Of a stretch of DNA of 15,931 nt, positions 1-6,763 are shown piece after piece (position 1 is the stretch's first letter; each line of letters starts with the position of its first letter). The stretch comes from Sandaracinaceae bacterium. Lineage in GTDB: Bacteria; Myxococcota_A; Polyangia; Polyangiales; Sandaracinaceae. Below the pieces are notes generated by a model. That model saw only the letters and a list, made by a program, of their open reading frames with translations, did no database searches and was not told the DNA's origin. The stretch spans positions 1-15,931 of the forward strand of contig JANWYL010000043.1 of the NCBI GenBank assembly GCA_025056955.1, in the 5' to 3' direction. Made by a program: the position numbers and the translations under genes.

Positions 1-1551
1 TTAGGAGCCACATCGTCACCTTCGCCACCTTCAACGGTCCCTCCTGGAGCCCATAGGCCTTCTGCCCCCCCTCCAAGGGTCACCCTGACCCCTTTCGCTC
101 CTGGAGCCCGTCAACCCATTGAAGCTTCTCCTTCGCCTCCTTCACCTCTTTCTCCGGCACCACCCCACGAGCGCTTTGGTCTAGAAGAGGAGCCAGAAGA
201 CGAGACGGCAGTCCCCTCGCCGAGGGTTGTCGCACGAGGCACCGATGCACCCTTGAGGGGCGTGAGCCCTGAGCCAGCCCCTCCTCCAACCCTTGGTCCG
301 GAGCCAGGAATTGCCCCTCGCGCTGAAGAAGCCCAACCAGTCGAACCCAAGCGCAGCGAAAGCCCGCCAGTATCTCCCCCTCGGCCTGAGCTTGGCCGTT
401 TGGCCGCTCGAAGTGAAGCCGTAACCCGTCCAGAGGCTCTGCGGCCTCATCCTCCCGCCCATGAGCTCCCCCAGCGGCTTGAAGCGCATCGGTCAGAGCC
501 TCCGAAAAAAGAAGGAACACCAGCGCAAGCAGGAGTGGGAAGTGTTGCCCCAGCCATCGCCTCTCCTGTTACCCATCACCTCGTGATTGAGCCTGCTCCC
601 TTGGATCCTGCCGCGCTTGGCCCAATTGCAGCTCTGCTCGAGGATCCTTCGGTCCACCACATTCTCGTCCAAGGCGCAATGGGAATTTGCTTTGAGCGAA
701 GAGGAGCTGGCTTGATCTCATCAACTGCCCGCTTCCTCACTCAGCCAGCTCTCCTTCGAGCGGCCGCTTCTCTTTTTGCCCAAGCAGGCTTGGCAATTGG
801 TGCCGACCCGATTCAAGAAGCCGTCCTCCCAGATGGGACCCACGTGACTTTGGTGCTTCCCCCTGTGGCCGAATGGGGAGTGAGCCTTGAGATCCGCAAG
901 CTGGGCCAGGCTCTTGTCAGTGCTGAAGCGCTCATGGCGCAAGGAATGCTTTCCCCCGAAATGTGGGCTTTTCTTCAAAGTGCCATGGCGCATCGCCGCA
1001 ACATCGCTGTGATTGGCCCCGCACAGGCCAATGCCTCTGCCTTGCTTGGCGCCATGCTTTTGGCCTGTAGGGAAGAGCGCGTGTTGATTTTGGAGGAAGC
1101 CAGCGAAATCCCACTGGCGCCCAATCCAAAGCACAACCGATTCAAGGCAGGCCCAATGGGAATGAGCACCCTCATCCGGCGACTTGGGCATCTTCGGGCG
1201 GACTGGTTTGTGATCGATGGCCTCTCGAGCGGAGCGCTTCGCGATGCCTTGGTGTTGGCGGGAAGTCGTGGAGGAGGCACTTTGCTTGGAATTCATGCGG
1301 CCTTCCATCCTGCCGTGGTCGATGAAATTGTGGCGCTAGCAAGCCTTGGAAGTTCGCGAGAAGGGCTCCGGGAGCTTGTTTTCCAAGCGATTCACGTGTT
1401 GGTCCAGCTTGACCGTGTGCATGGGGTTGGGCGCGTGGTTTCGATTGGGGAATTGGCAGAAGGCCAGCTCGTCGAGCGCTTTAGACCAAGAAATGGGGAA
1501 GGCACCTTCTTTGTTCAGGGCGAGGGGCGTTCAACGACAATTATCCCGTAG
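1..1551 (+). CDS. CpaF/T2SS-T4SS-type ATPase homologue with degenerate nucleotide-binding motifs (5'-partial)
   Basis: The frame is open to the left edge with no stop, so the true start lies outside; a TTG at 253 is only an internal candidate. About the first 190 visible residues are a Pro/Ala/Glu-rich linker. From about nt 595 the protein follows the CpaF/VirB11 fold order: a PDGTHV...PP segment and an IRK segment (about nt 830-900), the P-loop position (about 1012-1047), an EEASE acidic box (about 1095-1110), the Walker-B position (about 1201-1230) and a GIHA segment matching the family's TIHAN (about 1288-1300). Known CpaF proteins have GGTGSGKT at the P-loop; here it reads GPAQANAS with no Lys-Thr. 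The Walker-B Glu is also replaced (VIDGLSSG for IVGEVRG). I infer a pseudo-ATPase, perhaps regulatory or scaffolding. Known relatives often carry an upstream FHA domain, which cannot be seen here. The stop at 1549-1551 directly abuts the stop of the next, convergent gene. Confidence 0.75.
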   Translation, partial: LGATSSPSPPSTVPPGAHRPSAPPPRVTLTPFAPGARQPIEASPSPPSPLSPAPPHERFGLEEEPEDETAVPSPRVVARGTDAPLRGVSPEPAPPPTLGPEPGIAPRAEEAQPVEPKRSESPPVSPPRPELGRLAARSEAVTRPEALRPHPPAHELPQRLEAHRSEPPKKEGTPAQAGVGSVAPAIASPVTHHLVIEPAPLDPAALGPIAALLEDPSVHHILVQGAMGICFERRGAGLISSTARFLTQPALLRAAASLFAQAGLAIGADPIQEAVLPDGTHVTLVLPPVAEWGVSLEIRKLGQALVSAEALMAQGMLSPEMWAFLQSAMAHRRNIAVIGPAQANASALLGAMLLACREERVLILEEASEIPLAPNPKHNRFKAGPMGMSTLIRRLGHLRADWFVIDGLSSGALRDALVLAGSRGGGTLLGIHAAFHPAVVDEIVALASLGSSREGLRELVFQAIHVLVQLDRVHGVGRVVSIGELAEGQLVERFRPRNGEGTFFVQGEGRSTTIIP

Positions 1552-2286
1552 TCATCGCCACGGCGAAGCACAACAACGAAAGCCGTGAAGTCCCTCTTTG
1601 GTTTGAATGGGGAGGAAAACCCTGTCTTCAGCTTCGCATTCCGCTTCTTCTTCCCCGTTGTGCACGGAGCCTCCGCGGATTTCTCTAAGAGTTCCACTCG
1701 CATCGGCCTCGCTGGTCCACTCCCACACATTCCCTGAAAGATCGTAAACCCCCTCCTCTGTGACACAAAGGGGAAAGGACCCGCTTGGGCGAATCGAATG
1801 CTCGGAAGGGTTGTCTTCTGCCTCAATCGCATTGCATCGATGGGGCTCCCAGTGGTCTCCATAAGGAAAGCGCTTGCCCTTGGGACCGCGGCATGCCCGG
1901 GTCCATTCTTTTCGGGTGCAAAGACGATATCCGGCTTTTTTGCAGGCTTCGAGGGCTTCCTCGTAGCTTACCCCCACGGCAGGGAGGTCGTTGAACGCTG
2001 GCTCTGCAATCCCATTTCGAATCAGGGCTTCATGGCGGTCGATGCAAAAGGAAAATCTTCCCATCTGGATATAAGCCATGCGCTCTGGGCAAGGGCCAAG
2101 CTTTGCACGAAAAGGGGGCTTGCCTTGGGTTTCACAACCAGTGGCAATGAGCCAAAAGCAAGCAAAAAAAGCGATGCTTTTTGGCCACCTCTGTCTCTTT
2201 TTTCTGGTTTGAGTGGCCCTCCCTTTTGCTAAAACTTTTTTGTGCGTCGAAACCTTCCAGAAGTGGCTGAAATTGAGGCGTCTCAA
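1552..2286 (-). CDS. FGE/SUMF1-like (formylglycine-generating-enzyme family) lipoprotein, probably non-catalytic
   Basis: The C-terminal 190 or so residues match the FGE-sulfatase/EgtB-type fold: a FCIDRHEA segment, YRLCTRKEW, a RFPYG segment, DLSGNVWEWT, RGGS and a final GFRCC. Ahead of it lies a basic stretch, a hydrophobic stretch and the lipobox IATGC, so an outer-membrane or periplasmic lipoprotein is likely. In true FGE the RGGS is followed by two catalytic cysteines; here RGGSVHN lacks the first, and only one Cys follows (in AEC). Sulfatase-activating chemistry is therefore unlikely. The start is a problem: no ATG, GTG or TTG lies between the lipobox and a TTG at 2286. That TTG has a purine-rich GGAAGGGAAG ahead of it but gives an unusually long 34-residue basic region before the hydrophobic core and overlaps the 5' end of trmH on the other strand. 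The domain call is firm; the start is uncertain. Confidence 0.7.
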   Translation of the reverse strand: MRRLNFSHFWKVSTHKKVLAKGRATQTRKKRQRWPKSIAFFACFWLIATGCETQGKPPFRAKLGPCPERMAYIQMGRFSFCIDRHEALIRNGIAEPAFNDLPAVGVSYEEALEACKKAGYRLCTRKEWTRACRGPKGKRFPYGDHWEPHRCNAIEAEDNPSEHSIRPSGSFPLCVTEEGVYDLSGNVWEWTSEADASGTLREIRGGSVHNGEEEAECEAEDRVFLPIQTKEGLHGFRCCASPWR

Positions 2287-2961
2287 GAGCTTCCCTTCCC
2301 TCCTGAGCTCATTATTGAAGCCTTGTCCCCTCTTCTTACACCAGCCCGCTTGAAGCGTTTTCGCGAAGTGCTCGCGAAGCGAATTGGCTCCCTCATTCCA
2401 GTCCTCGATGGGCTCTCTGACCCACACAATGGCGCAGCGGTCTTGCGTTCTGCAGAAGCCTTTGGTTGTCAAGAGGTGCACATCGTTCACGGAAAGCTCC
2501 CCTTCGCTTATTCCAGCCACGTGAGCCGACACACGGAGCGCTGGCTTGACGTCCACATCCACACCCGTGCTGAAGAGGTGGTTCACTTGCTGACTCAGAG
2601 GGGATTTGCGCTCTTTATTGCTGACATGCAAGGGGAGGCAGAGCTCAAAGAACTCAGCGCAATTCCAAAACTCGCAGTCGTCTTTGGTAACGAGCATGGA
2701 GGAATCTCTCCGATTTTTCGGATCCACGCCCACGGGTCCTTTCGCATTCCCATGGCAGGTTTCGTTGAAAGCCTCAACGTTTCGGTCGCTGCAGCCATCA
2801 CCCTTTTTGTTGCAAGCCAGGGGCGGCACGGTGACCTCGATGAGGCAAGCCAAAAGCGGGTGCTTGCCCGCTGGCTTCTTCGGCAAATTCAAAACAGCGA
2901 AGCCATTGTGAGAAAGCACATGAGCGCAAAGCAAGATGAGGAATCGATCGGCCAGTCCTAG
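2242..2961 (+). CDS. trmH: tRNA (guanosine-18-2'-O)-methyltransferase, SpoU/TrmH family
   Basis: Predicted to transfer a methyl group from S-adenosylmethionine to the 2'-OH of G18 in the tRNA D-loop, in the cytoplasm. All three SPOUT knot motifs are visible in order: motif 1 around residues 56-74 (DPHNGAAVLRSAEAFG, with N63 and R69), motif 2 at 147-155 (VVFGNEHGG, E151) and motif 3 at 168-187 (RIPM then ESLNVSVAAA). The N-terminal LTPARLKRFREVLAKR resembles the start of characterised TrmH proteins. At 239 aa it is close to E. coli TrmH, with about 30 extra N-terminal residues. The GTG at 2242 is the first start after an in-frame TAA at 2230, but no good Shine-Dalgarno precedes it; GTG at 2263 or TTG at 2323 are alternatives and would relieve the overlap with the divergent gene. 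TrmH is favoured over RlmB because the motif-1 context and short N-terminus fit it. Confidence 0.88.
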   Translation: MRRNLPEVAEIEASQELPFPPELIIEALSPLLTPARLKRFREVLAKRIGSLIPVLDGLSDPHNGAAVLRSAEAFGCQEVHIVHGKLPFAYSSHVSRHTERWLDVHIHTRAEEVVHLLTQRGFALFIADMQGEAELKELSAIPKLAVVFGNEHGGISPIFRIHAHGSFRIPMAGFVESLNVSVAAAITLFVASQGRHGDLDEASQKRVLARWLLRQIQNSEAIVRKHMSAKQDEESIGQS

Positions 2962-5063
2962 ATGGGTTCTTTTGGAATGAGGTCGCGGCCAGCGGGACAC
3001 GCGATCTCCACTCCTGTTGGCCCATCAGTGGTTTTGAGAATCTTGAACTCCACCCGACGGTTGCGTTCCCATGCCTCTGGCGTGTGCCGTGGATCAACAG
3101 GACAACGTTCGCCATAGCCCGCGCTTCGCAGCCGATTCCGAGCAACCCCCCTTTCAACCAAGGCGTTCACCACTGCTGCTGCCCGATCGCTCGTCAAGCG
3201 AATGTTGTACTCGTCGCTTGCGCGCTCATCGGCGTGCCCTTGGACCTCGACGAGGAGAATTTGGGGATTGTTGATGAGGGTTGCTGCGACAGCATCGAGA
3301 ATCGGATAGCTCTGGGGCAAGATTTGGGCGCTATTGGTCTCGAAGTATATCTTCTCCAAAATGATGATGCTGTCGTCAGTCACAATCACTGATCCGCGAT
3401 CTGGACAGCCGTCTTGGTCTTCGGTTCCGTTGTAGGTCTCGGGCTCGTTGGGACAGGCATCGTCGCGGTCGAGAATGCGGTCTTGGTCGTTATCGGGCTC
3501 AGGGCAGCCGTCTTGGTCCTGGAAGCCATCCTTGTCTTCTGGGTCATTTGGGCACAAGTCGTCAACATCAAGGATCCCATCGCGATCATTGTCGGGATCG
3601 GGGCAGCCGTCTTGGTCCTCAAAGCCATCTCTGTCTTCCGGATCATCCGGACAGCGATCGTCGCGATCGAGGATGCCGTCTCCATCCCGATCGCCTTCGC
3701 TGCCCTCCGGGCAGCCATCTTCGTCAGCATCCCCGTCTTTGTCTTCAGGAATCATCGGGCACTGATCGTCGACATCAAGGATGCCATCGCGATCGTTATC
3801 GGGATCAGGACAGCCATCCTCATCGGCAAAGCCATCGAAATCTTCGGGCTCATTTGGGCATTGATCTGTGTCATCGCGGTAGCCATCGCCATCGCGATCA
3901 CCAATCGATGGCTCAAAGATGAAGCCCACCATTCCCCGGACATCTGCCGAAAGGAGCCCTCCAATTGGGATGGCTCCTCCTCCAGAAATCACAAGGTAAC
4001 TGTTGCGCTCAACAAAGAGTTTGATGCCGCCAAGCCCTTCAAGGGAGTGGCCACCGCTTGCTCCCATCGATTGAAACAAGCTCGCACCATAGACTTCTGC
4101 CGTAAGCTCTAGCGGTGAATCACCAAGCCTCAGCCCCATCGCAATCCCATAGGTCAGCATTGGGCCGTAGTTCACTTCTGATCCCCCACGGACGATGCAA
4201 TCTGTCACTTGGCCCCTGGTTGCGCATGAGGCATTGGTCGGAGGCTGGATTCCAGGCTCATTGGGGTCAGTGTCCGCGTTAGGGTTGATCTCACTTCTGC
4301 CTCCCACAGGAATGATTGGCGTGCGTCCAAACATCAACCGAGCGCCAACCTGCAAGCCAAAACGCAAATGGCGATCTGCCCGGTACTCCGCCAAAGCCAA
4401 AGGCTGAAGAGAAAGCGTGTTGTCTCCCACAAAACGGCGGCTCCCCTCGCCGCTTGTGGGAAATTCCACAAGAAGCCCAAGGCCAAGCCCAAACCCCCGA
4501 TGACGGTCTGCTCGAAGCAAGCGTGCTTTGCTGTGGAGAACGATATTGCCAAAGCCCTGGTAGGCAATTCCTTGCCCGTCCCGACCTTCGGCGTAGTCGT
4601 TTAGGACGCCCGGAATCGTGAGGTTTGGTCCGCTTGCAAAAGCCAAGGGAATCTGCACTCCAACCTCAAGGAAATTGGCAATTCCCAAGTTTCCATGAAG
4701 AATCCCCGTGAAAATGTAGTCCACCGCCCGGCCGCAGAGGATGTTGTTTGGGCAGCGCTGCCGCTTGTCAATCTCCATGGCCGAAACCGTGCGGTCGTTC
4801 CGAAAGCCATCAAAGGGAATGAGGCCAAAGCCCCCATTCACAATCAAACCAAATGAAAAGTCCAAGTGGCCCAGAACATCGCTTCCATTGACCGATAGGT
4901 ACCCCTTCGAGTCCATGGCAGGCCGAAAAAGCTGGAGGTCCATTCCGACGCCTGCAGGCAATCCGTTGCCTGTGAGTTGCGCCTGCACAGAAGCAGTGCT
5001 TGAAAAAAACGCACTGCAGATCAGGCCACTCCAAATCCAATTCTTCCAGCCTTTGCTTTGCAT
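2958..5063 (-). CDS. OmpA-family outer-membrane protein with five thrombospondin type-3 repeats
   Basis: A 701-residue protein starting at an ATG with a strong GGAGG six bases upstream. It opens with a signal peptide (hydrophobic core about residues 8-25, cleavage likely after VQA). Residues 30-388 are beta-strand-like with alternating aromatic and Gly-rich segments and one Cys pair in a probable loop; I infer a membrane barrel. Residues 389-555 are five Asp-rich units of about 33 residues (DxDxDG...CP...DGCP), the calcium-binding TSP3 type. Residues about 570-690 are an OmpA-like peptidoglycan-binding domain: a GHADERASDEYN segment, LTSDRAAAV and NRRVEF. The likely role is a structural anchor between outer membrane and cell wall. 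It follows the MCE gene by 111 bp and has its own candidate promoter, so it need not belong to that operon. Its stop codon overlaps that of trmH. Confidence 0.9.
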   Translation of the reverse strand: MQSKGWKNWIWSGLICSAFFSSTASVQAQLTGNGLPAGVGMDLQLFRPAMDSKGYLSVNGSDVLGHLDFSFGLIVNGGFGLIPFDGFRNDRTVSAMEIDKRQRCPNNILCGRAVDYIFTGILHGNLGIANFLEVGVQIPLAFASGPNLTIPGVLNDYAEGRDGQGIAYQGFGNIVLHSKARLLRADRHRGFGLGLGLLVEFPTSGEGSRRFVGDNTLSLQPLALAEYRADRHLRFGLQVGARLMFGRTPIIPVGGRSEINPNADTDPNEPGIQPPTNASCATRGQVTDCIVRGGSEVNYGPMLTYGIAMGLRLGDSPLELTAEVYGASLFQSMGASGGHSLEGLGGIKLFVERNSYLVISGGGAIPIGGLLSADVRGMVGFIFEPSIGDRDGDGYRDDTDQCPNEPEDFDGFADEDGCPDPDNDRDGILDVDDQCPMIPEDKDGDADEDGCPEGSEGDRDGDGILDRDDRCPDDPEDRDGFEDQDGCPDPDNDRDGILDVDDLCPNDPEDKDGFQDQDGCPEPDNDQDRILDRDDACPNEPETYNGTEDQDGCPDRGSVIVTDDSIIILEKIYFETNSAQILPQSYPILDAVAATLINNPQILLVEVQGHADERASDEYNIRLTSDRAAAVVNALVERGVARNRLRSAGYGERCPVDPRHTPEAWERNRRVEFKILKTTDGPTGVEIACPAGRDLIPKEPI
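3399..3899 (-). repeat. Five tandem thrombospondin type-3 repeats within the OmpA-like gene
   Basis: Five consecutive units of about 33 codons, each with an Asp-rich DxDxDGxxD core followed by two CP motifs (for example DRDGDG...DQCP...DGCP). Units 2, 4 and 5 share the junction PDND; unit 3 has a short insertion (EGSEGD). The nucleotide sequence is also repetitive, with gatcg and atcg runs on the plus strand, which creates long spurious open frames on the opposite strand. The known family role is cooperative calcium binding in a rigid spacer. Confidence 0.9.
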
Positions 5064-5109
5064 GAGACCTCCACTCCGAGGATATCGAAAAGGCCCCGGA
5101 ACCAGGTTC

Positions 5110-5127
5110 GCGAAATATGCGAAATAT
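5110..5127. repeat. Perfect 9-bp tandem direct repeat upstream of the OmpA-like gene
   Basis: GCGAAATAT occurs twice back to back. The second copy runs into the -10-like AATATT of the candidate promoter. It could be part of a regulator site, since one copy per helical turn is roughly spaced, or simply chance in an AT-rich promoter. Confidence 0.6.
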
Positions 5128-5152
5128 TCTCGAGCAAATCCGAGAATGTCAA
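5123..5152 (-). promoter_or_regulatory. Candidate promoter with internal palindrome for the OmpA-like gene
   Basis: Read on the minus strand, a consensus TTGACA (5147-5152) is followed after 18 bases by AATATT (5123-5128), about 60 bases before the ATG at 5063. The spacer holds a perfect 7-bp inverted repeat: ATTCTCG, eight bases, CGAGAAT (5126-5147). A palindrome spanning -35 to -10 is a typical repressor operator layout. The -35 match is exact and the -10 matches four of six positions. Function is inferred. Confidence 0.5.
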
Positions 5153-5174
5153 ACATTGCTCTCGCCGGGCGCCC

Positions 5175-6671
5175 CTAGCGGGCGAGGCCTCCAATCGCTC
5201 CACCAAAAAAGGGCAAAAGAGGCACGAGATCTTGGTCGTCAAAACGCAACATCGCCCCAATGAAGAAATCAACAGTTCTTTCGTTAAGAGGATCATCGAG
5301 GCCAGCGAGCACAAAGAGTGTGGGCAAAAGCTCATAAGCAGCGCGAAAACGCAAGCGAGGAAGCCTCGACACTGCGATCTGAAAAACCTCGCCCGTGATT
5401 TCGAGAGAATCATCGAGGAGGTGGAGGTCCAAGCCCAAGCCTCCCGAAGACTCAAGGATCCCAAATCGAAAAGTGGCAAAGTGCACGCGTTGGGCGAGCA
5501 TAAAAGAAAAAACCAGCGCATCGGTTGTGGTGATGCGTTGCTCCTCATAGAATTCGGGCTCGCCTGGATCAACAGGGCTCCTTCGCACTTGGACGCTTGA
5601 GAGCTCGATTCGCCCCCGCGGATCATCGATGAGCTGGAGATAGAAGGCCCGCCCCTCCCGTGGAAGAATTCGAAAGGTGAAGTAGTTTTTGAAAGTATTG
5701 GCAAGGAAATTGTACTCACTTCTCAACTCCACAATCGTGCGAAGGCGGCTGATTCCGCCAAGCACGTCTGCAAGCCCTTCGGCTGAGCTTTCAAGCTCAT
5801 CCATCAGGCGAGAATCGGTGGTCAAGCGGCCGATGGTGCCTTCACCGGCCGCTGTGCGCTCAGTCACTTCGCCAAGGTCCGCCAACACCTTGTCGAGCCG
5901 ATCGGCTGCGCGGCGAATCGAAGCGATCATGTCGTCGGCTTCCTTGACACCGCGATCGATTTCACCCTGATTGCGCTCAACCAGAGTGCGTATTTCCCTC
6001 GCAATCGCTTCGATGTTCTCCAGGATGCTTCCGAGCTCGGGGCGAGCCGTTCGGGTGATCGCTTCAACATTTGCAACCGTTTGGCGAATCGATTCCTGAT
6101 TTTGCTCGAGGATTGAATTGACCCTGGCAAGGGATTCAGACAAGTTGCGCAAAGCCTCGCTCATTTGCCTCCCCGCTTCGTCTGTCCCAAAGGAGCGCTC
6201 AAGTTGCCGCGCCACCTGCCGCACAGAAGCCGCAATCGCACCAACGTGCTCAAGAATTTCTCCAGTGCTTGGGGTTTCGATCACGGTCGCGATGCGGTCC
6301 CCATCGACCAGCCTTCTCTTCCCCTCTGTGCCCGGGCTAATTGCCAAAAAATATTCCCCCAGCAAAGAAGCAGTCGATCGTTGGATCGTGGCATCTTCGT
6401 AAAGCGCAACATCTGGATTGATCACGAGATCAACCCTCGCCAAACTCCCCTCAAGGCGTATCCGCTCGATTCGTCCAACAGAAATCCCCGCAATTGTCAC
6501 CCTGGACTTTGGAATAAGGCCTTGCGCATTTGGCAAAAGGGCATACACGCGGTAGCCTTCCCGGGTCTGAGAGCCCTCATCAACGGCCCGCCAAAGGAAA
6601 TACGCAGCCACCACCGCAAATACCACAAGGGTACCCACTTTTGCTGCTTGAACGATTTCTTTGCGCTTCAA
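5175..6671 (-). CDS. MCE-domain (MlaD-like) lipid-transport protein with beta-rich C-terminal domain
   Basis: A 498-residue protein. Residues 10-29 form a single N-terminal membrane anchor. About 38-115 is the MCE/MlaD domain (GYRVYALLPNAQGL, the VTIAGISVGRI segment, then LGEYFLAISPG). About 135-310 is a long helical and coiled-coil stretch. About 320-498 is beta-rich, with DDPRG, a FGILESSGGLGLDLHLLDD segment and MLRFDDQDL, resembling the C-terminal porin-like module that I recall on deltaproteobacterial MCE proteins. The known family role is forming a hydrophobic conduit for phospholipids through the periplasm, usually with an MlaE permease and MlaF ATPase; neither is in this window. The start is a TTG with GAGGAG ahead at good spacing. 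It lies 92 bp after the UPF0104 gene and probably ends the inositol operon, which suggests transport of that lipid. Substrate and direction are unknown. Confidence 0.85.
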   Translation of the reverse strand: MKRKEIVQAAKVGTLVVFAVVAAYFLWRAVDEGSQTREGYRVYALLPNAQGLIPKSRVTIAGISVGRIERIRLEGSLARVDLVINPDVALYEDATIQRSTASLLGEYFLAISPGTEGKRRLVDGDRIATVIETPSTGEILEHVGAIAASVRQVARQLERSFGTDEAGRQMSEALRNLSESLARVNSILEQNQESIRQTVANVEAITRTARPELGSILENIEAIAREIRTLVERNQGEIDRGVKEADDMIASIRRAADRLDKVLADLGEVTERTAAGEGTIGRLTTDSRLMDELESSAEGLADVLGGISRLRTIVELRSEYNFLANTFKNYFTFRILPREGRAFYLQLIDDPRGRIELSSVQVRRSPVDPGEPEFYEEQRITTTDALVFSFMLAQRVHFATFRFGILESSGGLGLDLHLLDDSLEITGEVFQIAVSRLPRLRFRAAYELLPTLFVLAGLDDPLNERTVDFFIGAMLRFDDQDLVPLLPFFGGAIGGLAR

Positions 6672-6735
6672 TCCAACTCCTCAACGAAAAATTCAGAAGC
6701 GAGCCTAGAGTGTGAATCCTAGTCAAAGAAAGGCG

Positions 6736-6761
6736 AGGCACAAAGCGCGCTTCCTTTGCCT
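6736..6761 (-). terminator. Weak hairpin just past the UPF0104 stop codon, possible terminator or attenuator
   Basis: On the minus strand AGGCAAAG can pair with CTTTGTGCCT (8 bp with a 2-base bulge) around an 8-base loop, followed by a T-rich CCTTTCTTT. It sits directly after the stop at 6764. The T-tract is interrupted, so read-through into the MCE gene is plausible. Confidence 0.3.
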
Positions 6762-6763
6762 TT

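Noticed and set aside
721..1308. Minus-strand open frame of 195 codons
   Set aside because: Antisense to the conserved CpaF-like core, with no motif or ribosome site.
2287..3000. N-terminal extension of the FGE-like gene to 482 codons
   Set aside because: It is antisense to the well-supported trmH and lacks family similarity; the lipobox marks the true N-terminal region.
3414..4112. Long plus-strand open frame, 232 codons, rich in Ile, Val and Ala
   Set aside because: It is the exact antisense of the Asp-rich TSP3 repeats; the repetitive code makes an open opposite strand.
5064..5156. Upstream extension of the OmpA-like gene by 31 codons
   Set aside because: The ATG at 5063 has a strong GGAGG and directly precedes a good signal peptide; the extension covers the candidate promoter.
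5161..5186. GC-rich inverted repeat CTCGCC...GGCGAG over the MCE stop codon
   Set aside because: Only six paired bases around a long loop and no T-run on the minus strand, so it is not a convincing terminator.
5021..5719. Minus-strand open frame of 232 codons overlapping the MCE 3' end
   Set aside because: It overlaps the MCE coding region in another frame and shows no recognisable motif; a Ser/Leu-rich shadow.
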